In this document: positions 1 through 10,347 of the stretch, in pieces
Layout: every line of letters starts with the position of its first letter
Position numbering within the stretch: position 1 is the stretch's first letter
NCBI RefSeq assembly: GCF_001514305.1
Contig: NZ_KQ949118.1
Span: 11,506 to 75,505 of the forward strand
Length of the DNA: 64,000 bases
From: Streptomyces dysideae
GTDB lineage: Bacteria; Actinomycetota; Actinomycetes; Streptomycetales; Streptomycetaceae
Direction: 5' to 3'
Translations under genes and position numbers: made by a program
The notes under the pieces: generated by a model
Seen by the model: the letters and a program-made list of their open reading frames with translations, nothing else
Database searches by the model: none
Told to the model about the DNA's origin: nothing

Positions 1-3000
1 ATGGACTTGCCGAGGAATGCCTTGTCGTCCGTCCAGGTGCCGGTGCCGCCCTGGCGGGACTCGCCGAAGGGGGTGAAGTACCGCTTGGTGACGGCGAGAT
101 CGGTGGCGGCGACGGCGAGGGTGGATGTGCCGTGTGCGTCACCGGCGAGGAAGGACAGCTTCTCGGTGCCGGACTCGTTGGTGCGGACGGCGATGGTGGT
201 GCCGGCCGCCGCGTAGTAGCGCTGGCCCCAGATGGAGCCGGTGGCCGCGTTGTAGTGGACCTCGGTGGCCCCGAGGTAGAGGACGCTCTCGCCGTTCGTG
301 TTCCGGCGCACCAGCAGGTTGCCGTCCGCGTCGTAGAGGTACCCGGTCTCGGTCCCGGCCTCGGTGAGCGAGTCGAGTTTGCCCTCGCTGTTCCAGGTCA
401 GGCTCTGGGTGGCGGTGCCGTCGGGGCGGGTGGTGTTGTTGCCGGTGTCGTCGTAGCCGTACTCGTCCGTGGCACTCGCGCAGGCGGTGCCGATAACGGT
501 GGCGAGCAGGGCGTGCGGGCGGTCGGCGTCGTAGCAGTAGGTCTGGGTCGTCGATGTGGTCGCAGTCCGCTCGGTCTGTGTCTGGCGCAGACCGGCGTCG
601 TCGTAGGTGTACGACGTCCAGTAGGGGGAGGCGCCGTCGATGTTGGTGGTGGTGCGGCCCGAGGTGGCGCAGTCGGCGGTCTTCGGGGTCCAGGCCTCGG
701 TCAGCCGGCGGTAACCGTCGTACGCGAAGCACTGGTTGTCGGCCTCGCTGCTGCCGCCCAGCAGGGTCGGGTCGGAGATGGACAGGACGTTGCCGGCGTC
801 GTCGTAGCCGTACTGGAGGTCCTGCAGCATGTAGGCGTGCGCCGTGTCCGTCACATGCGACTCGGTGAGCCGGCCGGTGCCCTCCTCCCAGGTGTTGGTG
901 ACGTACGCCTTGGGAGTGTTGGCCGCCGCAGATGCGCCGAGGGTGAGCTGTTCGGTCTGGCCCAGCGCGGAGTAGGAGGCGCCGAGCAGGTAACTCGACG
1001 TGCCGGAGACGGTCTTGGGCAGGGCCGAGTCGGTGTAGGTGGTGGAGACGTACTCGTCGTCCAGACCGCCCGCGGCAGGCTCGTAGCTGGAGGCCACGGT
1101 GCCGTCGACGTTGTAGTCCGTCTTGAAGGTCAGCGTGGCGGACGGGACCGCGCCCGAGGTGACGAAGGTGTCGTCCGACGGCAGGCTGAACGTCGACTCG
1201 GTGACCTGGTAGAGGCTGTCGTAGGAGACGACCGCGTCGGTGTAGGCGTCCCCGCCCGTGCCGCCCACATAGCGGGTCGTGGAGTCCAACTGCCCCTTGG
1301 CGAGGGTGTCGTAGGCGTACGCGGTCAGCTTGTTCGCGTCCGTCTTCGACGTCTGCCACACCCCGGCCGTACGACCGATCTTGTCGTACGCGTGGATCAG
1401 CTTCTCGCCGCGTTCATCGGTCGTCGTCTCAGTCTGGTCGAGAGACGTGTAGGTAGTGTTCGTGGTGCCGGTGTCGGGGTCGGTCATGGAGGTCTGGCGG
1501 CCGAACAGGTCGTAGCCGTACGACCATTGCTCGCCGTCGGGGCCGGTGATCGTGTCGGTCAGGCCGTCGCGGGTGTAGGTGTACTTCGTCGACGTGTAGG
1601 TACTGACCGTGGGCGAGACACCCGCGTACTCCCGGCGCTCGGTGGTCCGCCCCTGCGCGTCGGCGATCACCCGTGTCGCCGAACCACCCTCCGCCGCCGT
1701 CGTGGCGGTCGAGTCACCGGTGTACGTCGTGGTCGTCGACCACTGCTCCACACCGCCGATCAGGAAGGTGGCCTTCGTCGCCCGTCCGGCGCCGTCGTAG
1801 AGGGTCTCCGTCTGACTGGGCGCCTCACCGTACTCCGCCCTGGTGTACGTGCCGTTGGGCTCGCTGGCGGTGTCGTAGATGTCGGCGAACGTCTCGTACG
1901 CCAGGCCCCGCGTGTCATAACGGGTGTCGGTCAGCAGCCGACCGTCGGTCGCCGCCGGGGACTGGGTCTGCAACTCCCGCAGCAGCGCGTCGTAGATCGT
2001 GTATGTGGTGTCGTACGACGTCCCGTCCGCCTTCAGCGTCGAGGTCGAGGTCCAGGACTGCTCGTCCTTGCTGACGTGGTAGGCGAACGTCTTGTTGGCG
2101 CTCTGAGCGCCCTTGGTACGGTTGGGCAGCCATACGGCGGTGAGCCTGCCGAGGGCGTCGTAGGTCAGCTCAGTCTTCTTCAGATTGACGTCGTAGATCT
2201 TGATCGGCTGACCGTTGGCCGGGTCCGCGTAGGTGTAAGCCGAGTGCCCGGCCGCGTTGGTGACCTTGGTGCGGGTCAGCGGACCCGCCGCGGTCGGGGT
2301 GTAGGTGGTGGTCGTGGTGTTGTCCGCCGCGTCCATGGACGTCAGAACCCGGCCGAGGGTGTCGTACGTCGCCTTCGCCGTGGTCTGCCAGGTGCTGGGG
2401 TACCGCTCGCCGCTGGTGGCCGATGCCGGGTAGGCGCTCGCCCGGCCCGTCCAGGACACCTCGCCCTTGGTCGGGGTCTGGGACGCCGACCACGCGGTGG
2501 CGGTGGTGTTGTCGTAGACCGTCGCCGTGTCGGAGATCACGTCCCCGCGGGACGTGGACGACGTGGGCAGGGACAGGTCCGTCTCCGCGGCCGAGCACAC
2601 CCGGCCGACCGTACGGATGCGTGAGACAAAGGAGTTGATGCCGAGCGTGTCGTTGCGGGCGTACCAGGTGCGGGTGCAGGTCTGGTCGTCGCCGACGGCC
2701 GTGTCACCGCTGTTCTGGACGGTCGTCGCCATGCCGTAGTCGTCGTACGTCGTCTCGGTGGCCGACGTGCGCCAAGTGGCCGTGCCGGTGAGATAGGTAT
2801 GGGTTGCGGTCTGTGCGGTGCGGACGAAGTAGGCCTCGATGTCCGCGTAACTCTTGTGCTGGGTGGCCGTCTTGGACTTCCACGGGGTGTTCACCGCGAC
2901 CGAGACGGGGGTGTATCCGTTGTAGGTGATCTGCTCGCGCAGGAACCCGGAGTACGGGTCGGAGTCGGTGATGTCCGCGACCGTGAGTCCGGTGAGCTCG

Positions 3001-5402
3001 ATGCCTCCCTCGGTCACTGAGCGGGTGCCCGTTTCCGTCTTGTCGCCGTCCATGCCCTGGAGGAAGAGCGATACCGTCTTGGACTGCGTGACATCGGACG
3101 CGCCCGTGTACTCGGTGACCTTGCGGTAGCCGCGCCACTGCGACCAGGTCCGCTCGTCGGAGGGGGTCAGCGGGTCGTCGTTGTAGTGCCAGCCGGGCCC
3201 GGAGTACTCGTAGGAGTGGTAGACCGCCTCGTTCTGCCCGGTCGGGTCGGCCGTGAACACGGCGGTGACCTTGTACTTGTGGAACCAGTCGATCGACGCC
3301 TCCGTAGCGCCGTTGATGTTCCAGTAGAGCGGGTAGCAGGAGAGGCTGTTGTCGTCCTCGGCGGTGGGCATGTTCGTGCCGCGTACGCACTCCGGCTCGG
3401 AGAACGTCACGTCCGTGATGCCGCCGGTCTCGGAGGTGATCGTTTCGATGCGGGGGCGGGTGAGCGGGAGGATGTCGTCGGTGGCGTCGACCCGGTTCTC
3501 CCGCATCTGGTACGTGAAGGTGACCGGGTCCAGGGCGATGTCGTCACCGTTCTTACCCGTGTGGGTCAGGGACTTGAGGACGAGCGTCTGGTCGGAGGTG
3601 TCCCCGATGTCACCGCCGTCGAGGAAGGCCTGGGTCAGCTTCCACGAGTCGACCTCGGTGTAGGCGCTGCTCGACGCCGACCAGGTGAAGGTGTCGATGC
3701 CGGTCAGGCGTTTGCGGGTGAAGAAGGACGGGGACGGGTTCTCCTCGCAGTCGGCGTCGGCCGCGCAGATCGCGTCGAACGGCACGTCCGGCCAGTTGTC
3801 GGAGGTGACGTCCGTCAGCTCCGAGCAGTCGTCGGCCGTGCAGCGCTCGCTGTAGTCGAAGGTGACCTTCCCCGAGGCGTCCGCGGTGAACAGGCTGTCG
3901 GAGCGCTGGCCGTAGAGGATCTTCGTGAGGTAGCCGCCGCGGGTGTACGTGGCGGTCGCGGTCGAAGCCTCGTTCTTGGCGTAGGAGTTGGACTCCTTGG
4001 TGTACCAGTACGTCATCGCGTTGCCGTGCAGGTCCTCGACGTAGTCCAGGTTCCAGCGCCAGGCCTGCGTGCAGTACGCCGACGCGAACGTCGAGTCGTA
4101 GCAGGGCTCACCGTCGTCGTCACCGAACACCGGGGCCGTCCATACCGAGTTGGTGCGCTCGTCGCCCGCACCGGACAGCTTGTTGAGGCCGAACACGTAC
4201 TTCGTGCCGTCACCGGTCACCACGGTCCAGTACTCACCGTTGTTGTCACCGTTGTCCGCGTCGGTGGAATGCGTGACCGTGGAGGCGTCGTCGTCCTTCA
4301 GCCGCCACTCACTGCTGGTGTCGTCCTTGACCAGCTCGGTCGACTTGCCGTTCAGGACCAGCGACGCGTTGTCGTACTTCCAGCACTGGTCGTACTTCTC
4401 GTCGTGCCCGTCGTCCTTGCAGCTCCCGTAGCTGCGGTCGATGTAGGAGGACGTCAGATCGAAGCCCTCACCGACCAGGGTCGCCTGGTTGTTCGTGGAC
4501 GCCGTCTTGCCGTCCACGCTCCCTGAGTCGTACGACAGCGCCAGGCCGGGCTCAGGGCCGGCGGCGGCCGGCGGCACGCTGATGTCGTAGGACCAGGTGA
4601 ACGAGCCGGAGGAACCGCCGGCCGACCAGGTCGACGAGGGCGAGAGCGGGGTCGCGGTGTAGTCGCCCGAGCCTGACGCGGAGGCGCCGGAGGCCGCGGT
4701 CGCGGCGAGGACGGTGGCGGAGGCGGTGTCGGCCTCGCGCACCAGTTGGGTGGAGACTCCCGTGTCGCCGCCGGTCAGCTCGACGGTGGCCGAGAGTTCC
4801 TGGGCCTTGATGTCATTGGCGGAGTCGAGCGGGGTCTGGGTGCGGCACTTCGCCTTCTCCGGCGTCGTCAGCGCACACGTCGGCAACTCGACCAGACGCA
4901 GGCGGCCCGACCAGCCACCACCATAGGCGGAGGCGAACTCGCCGTAATCGAGAGAGAGTTGCGCCTTGCCGTCACCGGCGACGGAGAACAGGACACCGGA
5001 GACCCCGGCTGCCTCGGTCGCCTTACGGGACAGGACCTCGAGGGTGGCGGAGCCGCTCCCGGCCTTGACCGTCACCGGCAGACCACCCGGCTCGGCCTTG
5101 ACCGCCTTGCCGCCGGACAGATCCAGCGCGGCCTCGCCCGCCTTCGGCCAGGCCGCCGTCTGCTCGGCACGCGCCCGCTTCGCCTGTGCCTGGTTCTCTG
5201 CCTTGCCGTCGGCGACCTTCGCCCGCGCCTTCTTCGCCCCGAGGCCCTTGACCTCGTAGACCTCGCTGACCCGCTCCTTCTGGGTCGCGAGCCGGCCCAG
5301 CGGATCCGCGTCCGCCGCGAAAGCCACCGGCGTCAGCAGCGAGGCCACCAACGCCCCGGTGACGCCCAGCAGTCCGGTTCGCCATCTGGATGATGCGCGC
5401 AT
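1..5402 (-). CDS. Secreted RHS/YD-repeat protein, partial (C-terminus beyond window)
   Basis: About 1800 residues read without a stop from ATG at 5402 to the left edge. Residues 1-27 form a Sec signal peptide (hydrophobic core ending PVAFAADA). A motif near residue 280 (PGLALSYDSGSVDG) resembles SpvB/TcB-type N-terminal regions. From about residue 1000 onward there are many YD repeats (YDTLGRVLT, YDALGRLTA, YDLFGRQTS, YDKIGRTAG). The visible end, DDKAFLGKS, is the start of the RHS core (FLGK). The catalytic or toxin tip and any immunity gene therefore lie outside the window. RHS proteins build a shell that encloses a variable C-terminal effector, and such a role here is inference. A GTG at 5414, preceded by GGGG, is an alternative start. 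The gene lies 115 bp downstream of the LamG gene on the same strand and is probably co-transcribed with it. Confidence 0.9.
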   Translation of the reverse strand, partial: MRASSRWRTGLLGVTGALVASLLTPVAFAADADPLGRLATQKERVSEVYEVKGLGAKKARAKVADGKAENQAQAKRARAEQTAAWPKAGEAALDLSGGKAVKAEPGGLPVTVKAGSGSATLEVLSRKATEAAGVSGVLFSVAGDGKAQLSLDYGEFASAYGGGWSGRLRLVELPTCALTTPEKAKCRTQTPLDSANDIKAQELSATVELTGGDTGVSTQLVREADTASATVLAATAASGASASGSGDYTATPLSPSSTWSAGGSSGSFTWSYDISVPPAAAGPEPGLALSYDSGSVDGKTASTNNQATLVGEGFDLTSSYIDRSYGSCKDDGHDEKYDQCWKYDNASLVLNGKSTELVKDDTSSEWRLKDDDASTVTHSTDADNGDNNGEYWTVVTGDGTKYVFGLNKLSGAGDERTNSVWTAPVFGDDDGEPCYDSTFASAYCTQAWRWNLDYVEDLHGNAMTYWYTKESNSYAKNEASTATATYTRGGYLTKILYGQRSDSLFTADASGKVTFDYSERCTADDCSELTDVTSDNWPDVPFDAICAADADCEENPSPSFFTRKRLTGIDTFTWSASSSAYTEVDSWKLTQAFLDGGDIGDTSDQTLVLKSLTHTGKNGDDIALDPVTFTYQMRENRVDATDDILPLTRPRIETITSETGGITDVTFSEPECVRGTNMPTAEDDNSLSCYPLYWNINGATEASIDWFHKYKVTAVFTADPTGQNEAVYHSYEYSGPGWHYNDDPLTPSDERTWSQWRGYRKVTEYTGASDVTQSKTVSLFLQGMDGDKTETGTRSVTEGGIELTGLTVADITDSDPYSGFLREQITYNGYTPVSVAVNTPWKSKTATQHKSYADIEAYFVRTAQTATHTYLTGTATWRTSATETTYDDYGMATTVQNSGDTAVGDDQTCTRTWYARNDTLGINSFVSRIRTVGRVCSAAETDLSLPTSSTSRGDVISDTATVYDNTTATAWSASQTPTKGEVSWTGRASAYPASATSGERYPSTWQTTAKATYDTLGRVLTSMDAADNTTTTTYTPTAAGPLTRTKVTNAAGHSAYTYADPANGQPIKIYDVNLKKTELTYDALGRLTAVWLPNRTKGAQSANKTFAYHVSKDEQSWTSTSTLKADGTSYDTTYTIYDALLRELQTQSPAATDGRLLTDTRYDTRGLAYETFADIYDTASEPNGTYTRAEYGEAPSQTETLYDGAGRATKATFLIGGVEQWSTTTTYTGDSTATTAAEGGSATRVIADAQGRTTERREYAGVSPTVSTYTSTKYTYTRDGLTDTITGPDGEQWSYGYDLFGRQTSMTDPDTGTTNTTYTSLDQTETTTDERGEKLIHAYDKIGRTAGVWQTSKTDANKLTAYAYDTLAKGQLDSTTRYVGGTGGDAYTDAVVSYDSLYQVTESTFSLPSDDTFVTSGAVPSATLTFKTDYNVDGTVASSYEPAAGGLDDEYVSTTYTDSALPKTVSGTSSYLLGASYSALGQTEQLTLGASAAANTPKAYVTNTWEEGTGRLTESHVTDTAHAYMLQDLQYGYDDAGNVLSISDPTLLGGSSEADNQCFAYDGYRRLTEAWTPKTADCATSGRTTTNIDGASPYWTSYTYDDAGLRQTQTERTATTSTTQTYCYDADRPHALLATVIGTACASATDEYGYDDTGNNTTRPDGTATQSLTWNSEGKLDSLTEAGTETGYLYDADGNLLVRRNTNGESVLYLGATEVHYNAATGSIWGQRYYAAAGTTIAVRTNESGTEKLSFLAGDAHGTSTLAVAATDLAVTKRYFTPFGESRQGGTGTWTDDKAFLGKS

Positions 5403-5517
5403 GCCATATCTCACGTCGTAGCCCCGTCGTGTCACGTGAAAGAGATCAAGGAAGTGCCGTGCCGCGGCGGCCGGGCGATGGCGTGGGGGGACCACCGCCC
5501 GGCTGCCGCTGTCCGCG

Positions 5518-8500
5518 CTATTCGCCGAGCAGGGAGCTGATCTGGTCAGTGTCCGAGGCCGCGCCGGTCCACAGCCGGACCTCGCTCACCGCGCCCGGCA
5601 GCCAGTGGCCCCAGGCCCCGGCGGTGTAGCCGTTGCCGACCGCGAGGGTCTCCGCGCTGAAGTCCGTCGAGTAGGACACCGTCGTGTACTGCAGGTTGTC
5701 GTTGAGGTACAGGGCCGCGGTGCCGTCCTGTCCGTTGTAGACGCCGGTGATCCGCACCTCGCCGCTGTCGGTGGTGGCTTCCTCGCTGACCTGCGAGGTG
5801 AAGGTGCCGTCGTCGTTGTAGCGGCCGAAGTGCCAGAAGCCCGTCGCCACTGTCTTCTCGACGATGTCCCCGTCACTGGTCTCTACGGCGACCGTCGACG
5901 TTCCGGTCACCTCGAAGAAGACGCCCCAGTTGGATGTCGCGTCCTTGTCGCGTTTGCCGACGACCTGGGCGACGTAGCCCGTGCCCTTCGCGGCGAGTGC
6001 CTCCAGGTCGGGAGTGACCACGGTCGTCACGGTGAACGAACCGGTGTCGTCCACGACTCCGTCCGAGGAGGCCGCGTCGTCCGTGCCGTCCAGGACGATC
6101 GCCTCACCGTCGGTGGCACCGCCGCCCGAGACCGTCAGGGTCCGCCCGTAGCCGGAGGCGTCCGCCAGTGACGTGGCTCCCGCGGTGGCCGTGGACGCGT
6201 CCCAGTGTGCGGTCAGTTCGGCGTACTGGTCACCCGTGGTGGGATTCAGCGCACGGGCCTCCCGGCCGGCCTCGGTGAAGCTCAACGCCCGTTGCCATGC
6301 CTTGGCCTCGTCCACGCTGCCGTCCAGGGGGTACTGGTATGCCCCGTCCAGCAGTCCACGCCCGATCTGCAGGTTCCCCGAGGAACTCCAGCCGCCGGCG
6401 ATCGCCTTCTCGATGTACCACCTGCCGTTGACGATCAGCCGCATCGTCTTGGTGGTGGCGTTGTGGACGAAGGTCAGATGCGTCCACCTGTTCGCGGCCG
6501 TGGCCGCGGCCATATAGGAATAGGAGGCGGTGGCGGAAGCGTCGTCCGAACTGACCGTGGCCATGCCCCACCTGCCGGAGGTGGGGTTGTAGAGCACATA
6601 GAACGGGCTGTGGAGCGAACCGCTCTGCGAGAGAAGCACGTGCGGCTTGGTGATGTCGTCGAGGCGCACCCATGCCGACACGGTGTAGCTGCCGCTGGTG
6701 TCGAGCACCGGCCCGTCGGTGGCCGCATATCCCGAAGAGCCGTCCAGGAGAAGACTGGTGTCCTCCGCCCCGGTGTCCGGGTCCGTGCCCCGGCGCCCGC
6801 GCCCGTCGCGCGAGGCACCCGACGCCGACAACGCCAGGGTGTCCTCGTCGGCGTCCACCGTGGTGGCGGAGTCCAGCGCGGACCCGGACGCCTCGTCGAA
6901 GTGCCACTCGGCCTGTGGTGCCTCACCGTCGGAGACCTTGAAGTCGATCAGGTTCTGCGCACCCGGACGGCCCAGGCTGTCCTCGGCCCGTGCGTACAGG
7001 CGGTACGTGCCTTCCGTGTCAGGGGTCACCGACACGGTCGCCGAGCTGCCGCTGATCGGGGACGACCAGGCCGTGTCCGTGGACAGCTTGTACTGGTAGG
7101 CCACGTTCTCGTCACCGGCCGCCGCGGTGAGCGCGAATGACGCCGCGATGCCCGGACCACCGGCCGCCGCACACGCGTTGGCAGTGCATTCCGAGTACGG
7201 GGGCGCGATCGCGATCGTCGGCTTCAACGGACGGGTCGGGTCCACCTGGAAGTAACACCAGCCGGTCGTCGAGGCGTTCGAGGAACCGGACAGCCAGCTG
7301 TCACCGTCGTTGTAGTACGAACGGGTCCACGCCCGGTACCGGTACAGCACGTCCTCGCTGAGCGTCGACCAGATAATCGTGACCTTCTTGCCATCACCGA
7401 CATAGCCGTCCCCGTCGGCCGGACGCAGACTGCCGTTGCCTGCCGTGGCGTCCGACCACGTCCCGTCGCCGGCCTTTTTGTCGATGTCGAAGTAGATTTT
7501 CAGGCTGGCGTCCGACTCGCCGCCCGACTTGGTCTGCGCGGTCGCCGCCAGTGTCGGATTCGGGTAGGAGGTGATGGCCGGGTCACCGGAGTCCTTCTCG
7601 CAGACCGTGCCGTCACCCGTGACGATGCCGATGCCGGTCGGCGTCGCGGGCAGTCCGACGAACTTCACCGCCAGCACGGCGTCGTTCTTGAACCGCTTCC
7701 ACGAGTTCGGGTCGGACTCGTCCCGTGCGCGCAGCATCAGCGGGAGGCGGGAGAACTTGCCGGCGGCGAAATTCCTCACCGTGGAGGTCAGGTTCTCGTT
7801 CGTCTCCTCCGCGTTGTCGTTGAACTCGATCGCCGCGTTCGGCTGCGAGGGGGCACAGGCGCTGCCCCGGCCCGCGGAAACGTACCGGTCGACCATCAGA
7901 TCCAGCGAGGTCGGGCCCGGCCAGTCGGAGGAGGACGAGATCCCGTTCGTACGGGTCAGGTTCACCCAGGAGGCCGTGCACGACATCGACCACGTCTCGG
8001 TCACCCGGAAGGTCGCGTCCAGCACGTGCTTGCCCTTGAGCGAGGCGGGCGAGAACTCGAAGTACAGGCGCTGCTTGTAACCCGAACCGCAGGGGTAGGA
8101 GATGCCGCCGGTGGTGTAGGTACCGCAGTACCCCATCCCCTTGCCCTCGTCGTCGCCGCCGTTGGTCCAGGCGTAGTCGGCGTAGCCGTCACTGCGCAAC
8201 AGCGTGCGCTCGGCCTCGCTCCAGGTGACGGTGGGGTCGATGTAGAGCGGGTAGGTGGCGTCCTCGATGAGGTCTGCGTCGGGAGTGAGGGTCAGCTCGC
8301 CGTCGGTGACGTCGATGGGCAGAAGCGCGAGGGCGGAGCCGTCGGAAGGGCCGTCGGCGCCGTCGGCCGTCGAGGCGCCATCGGCGTCCGCGGTCTCCTC
8401 CGTCTCCGCAGTCATCAACTGCGTGCTGTGGGAGGCATGTTCGGCCTCACCCGTCGAGTCCCACATCTGAGCCTGCGGCGAGCGGAACACCGACACACCG

Positions 8501-9267
8501 TCACCGTCCACCGCCTGCATCCCGCCGGCGGCGGTCTCACGGACGTCCAGGCCAGCCGTGTCGAGCGCAAACGACACCTCGGCCAGCTCCTCGCTCGCCG
8601 CCGCCTGAGCCGACTTGACGATCAGCACCTCACGGAAACCCTCGACCGACGCCGTCAGCCGCAGGTCCACGCCGGGCAGGACCTCGCTATACAGCGCGGA
8701 CTCCCCGTCCAGCGTGGGCTCGGGCAGTTCACCGGACCAGCCGAGCGCCAAAGACTTGCCGTCGCGCTCGATCCGCACGAGGTCAGCGCCGTCCCCACCG
8801 CCGGAAAAGGACAGGTCGACGGCCGCGGCCTTCGGCCCGACCGACCCGTCCGAACGAGCCTCCAGCGTGGCGTTGGGAGTGGTCCAGCCGTCCGCGCCCT
8901 TCACCCGCACCGGGACAGCGGAGTCCTCCAGCGTGAAGGAGATTCCGTCCGGATTGGCGTAGGTGGTCGCGTACTCGGTGCGCAGCTCAGGCACTTCCAC
9001 CTGCGCGCCGGTCGACGCGGCGGCAGCGAGCGCGTCCTGCGCCGCCTGCGTCGACTCCGAGCTTCCGTCGTTCGCCGAAGCCTCCGCCTCGGACATCGGC
9101 TCGGATTTCTCCGCCGACGCCAACGACCGCGCCGCCTCGACCGTCCCGCCGCCCAACAGGTCCCCATCGGCCGCAGAGGCCGCGCCCCCTCCCTGAACAA
9201 CACCGCACACCAAGGCCGTCGACACGAGCAACACGCTCAGCGCATGCCCCATCCCACGCCGGATCAC
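5518..9267 (-). CDS. Large secreted protein with two LamG-like domains and a DNRLRE-like region
   Basis: The product has 1249 aa. A signal peptide covers about residues 1-33 (ALSVLLVSTALVCGVV). Residues about 340-560 match the cell-surface DNRLRE style, beginning PTVTWSEAERTLLRSDGY. Two jellyroll LamG modules follow at about 785-1010 (AEWHFDEASGSALDS, YTVSAWVRLDD, LQIGRGLLDG, GSVDEAKAWQRAL) and 1017-1249 (AHWDAST, FTVTTVVTP, LYLNDNLQY, GAVSEVRLWTG). It is probably an extracellular carbohydrate- or surface-binding protein. The GTG at 9267 was chosen because a G-rich Shine-Dalgarno tract lies just upstream. The frame stays open to a GTG at 9297 that lacks one. The neighbouring RHS gene suggests a joint secreted surface apparatus. 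The function is inferred only from domain content. Confidence 0.88.
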   Translation of the reverse strand: MIRRGMGHALSVLLVSTALVCGVVQGGGAASAADGDLLGGGTVEAARSLASAEKSEPMSEAEASANDGSSESTQAAQDALAAAASTGAQVEVPELRTEYATTYANPDGISFTLEDSAVPVRVKGADGWTTPNATLEARSDGSVGPKAAAVDLSFSGGGDGADLVRIERDGKSLALGWSGELPEPTLDGESALYSEVLPGVDLRLTASVEGFREVLIVKSAQAAASEELAEVSFALDTAGLDVRETAAGGMQAVDGDGVSVFRSPQAQMWDSTGEAEHASHSTQLMTAETEETADADGASTADGADGPSDGSALALLPIDVTDGELTLTPDADLIEDATYPLYIDPTVTWSEAERTLLRSDGYADYAWTNGGDDEGKGMGYCGTYTTGGISYPCGSGYKQRLYFEFSPASLKGKHVLDATFRVTETWSMSCTASWVNLTRTNGISSSSDWPGPTSLDLMVDRYVSAGRGSACAPSQPNAAIEFNDNAEETNENLTSTVRNFAAGKFSRLPLMLRARDESDPNSWKRFKNDAVLAVKFVGLPATPTGIGIVTGDGTVCEKDSGDPAITSYPNPTLAATAQTKSGGESDASLKIYFDIDKKAGDGTWSDATAGNGSLRPADGDGYVGDGKKVTIIWSTLSEDVLYRYRAWTRSYYNDGDSWLSGSSNASTTGWCYFQVDPTRPLKPTIAIAPPYSECTANACAAAGGPGIAASFALTAAAGDENVAYQYKLSTDTAWSSPISGSSATVSVTPDTEGTYRLYARAEDSLGRPGAQNLIDFKVSDGEAPQAEWHFDEASGSALDSATTVDADEDTLALSASGASRDGRGRRGTDPDTGAEDTSLLLDGSSGYAATDGPVLDTSGSYTVSAWVRLDDITKPHVLLSQSGSLHSPFYVLYNPTSGRWGMATVSSDDASATASYSYMAAATAANRWTHLTFVHNATTKTMRLIVNGRWYIEKAIAGGWSSSGNLQIGRGLLDGAYQYPLDGSVDEAKAWQRALSFTEAGREARALNPTTGDQYAELTAHWDASTATAGATSLADASGYGRTLTVSGGGATDGEAIVLDGTDDAASSDGVVDDTGSFTVTTVVTPDLEALAAKGTGYVAQVVGKRDKDATSNWGVFFEVTGTSTVAVETSDGDIVEKTVATGFWHFGRYNDDGTFTSQVSEEATTDSGEVRITGVYNGQDGTAALYLNDNLQYTTVSYSTDFSAETLAVGNGYTAGAWGHWLPGAVSEVRLWTGAASDTDQISSLLGE

Positions 9268-9511
9268 AAGCCCCGCCCCCCTACCCCGAACTCTCACACA
9301 GCTCAGCAGGGGAGGAACATAAGTCCACTCACAACACTTATCAAGATCTTATCTGCCCCAACTGCCCCTCAAGAAACAGAATTTGACCGAAAGATCCCTC
9401 AACGCAGATTTCCCCCCGGTGCCGCTATCCAGGAAATTTCGCACCCTCGCAGAGGAGGAAGAGCTGGAGGGGCACGCCCCTGTCCCTCCGACAGAACGGC
9501 ATACCCACTGA

Positions 9512-9703
9512 ACGCCTGCTGCCGATGACTGGCGTCGTGGGCCAGTCGAGCCCGACCAGGACCGCGTCTGCCTGCTCACCGTGGTGCACCACCGCCTCGA
9601 AGGATCCCCCAAGACAGCCGCACGCGTCGCCGGCACCGGATGGATGCGCGTCCTGAGCGGACTCAAGACCCTGCTGGAAACCGGCGAACCCCTGAACACG
9701 TAA
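9512..9703 (+). pseudogene. 3' remnant of an SRPBCC (AHSA1-type) gene
   Basis: An open stretch of 63 codons ends at TAA 9701-9703 and has no plausible start; a TGA precedes it at 9509. The translation ends GWMRVLSGLKTLLETGEPL, which resembles the C-terminal helix of SRPBCC/activator-of-Hsp90 homologues. VCLLTVVHHRLEG fits the last strand of that fold. Codon use is typical of the genome. It appears to be the tail of a gene whose front was lost, in the gene-poor strip between the LamG/RHS pair and tRNA-Thr. The family assignment is from pattern memory. Confidence 0.5.
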
Positions 9704-10311
9704 CCCGGGTCCGGTCAATGATGGCTGACCGAGTTCGTGGACCCGTCGCCGGATGCCGGACAAGGTCTCCCCGGCGGACCGACCGGGCCGCTCATCCGGC
9801 TCCGCCCACTGCTCCGCCGTCGGGCGGGTAGCCCCCGGGGATGTCGTCGCGGATGGTGCGGCGGACGACGCACCGCGGCCTGGCGAGAAGGTCAGGATCG
9901 ACTCCTGCCGGTACGGAACGGCGAGGACTCGGGCAGCACATACCGCTCCGCCTCTACGTACCTGCTGCTCATGCCTCCGAGAAGGACTCGTCGCGTACCG
10001 CAAAAGACGTGCCCGAACTCCGCGTTGTCGGATAGCCACAAGTTCACAGCTCGGCACGGCTTCCGCCGACAGCTCCGAAACCTTGCCTCGTACACCGCCG
10101 CTGCACGGATGGCCACCCCTTGGCCACCCCACGCCTCACCCATACCGACTCGCACATCAGCCGCTCCCCAAGAAACCGCAGTTCAGTGCCGGTGCTTGGC
10201 ATCGGAGACGCATCACTGACCCCGGACAGTGAAACCTCTGACCTGCGCATTCCATCACAACCTCAAGAAGCCCTCAGCACGCACATTCCAAGGGTCAAGA
10301 AAACAAAGAAA
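9704..10311. other. Gene-poor strip between the accessory block and tRNA-Thr
   Basis: No convincing gene was found in about 600 bp. Open frames on both strands have mixed third-position composition, no Shine-Dalgarno sequence and no recognisable motif. A minus-strand stretch near 9720-9760 reading SGIRRRVHELGQ may be a decayed fragment. The strip is probably degraded coding sequence left at an insertion-prone tRNA flank. Confidence 0.5.
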
Positions 10312-10337
10312 CCGCAGGTCAGAGGCCTGACCTGCGG
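10312..10337 (-). terminator. Intrinsic terminator downstream of tRNA-Thr
   Basis: An 11-bp perfect stem (CCGCAGGTCAG paired with its complement) has a 4-nt loop. On the minus strand a T-rich tract (TTTCTTTGTTTTCTT) follows. It lies 10 bp past the tRNA 3' end. Confidence 0.85.
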
Positions 10338-10347
10338 CTCACCATGG

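Noticed and set aside
132..2624. Long plus-strand frame of 830 codons opposite the RHS gene
   Set aside because: It is Gly/Val/Arg-rich with no motif and no Shine-Dalgarno sequence. The minus strand carries clear YD repeats over the same bases.
9425..10250. Several overlapping frames of 87-235 codons next to tRNA-Thr
   Set aside because: They have no consistent codon bias or recognisable family. Only the SRPBCC-like tail at 9512-9703 was retained.
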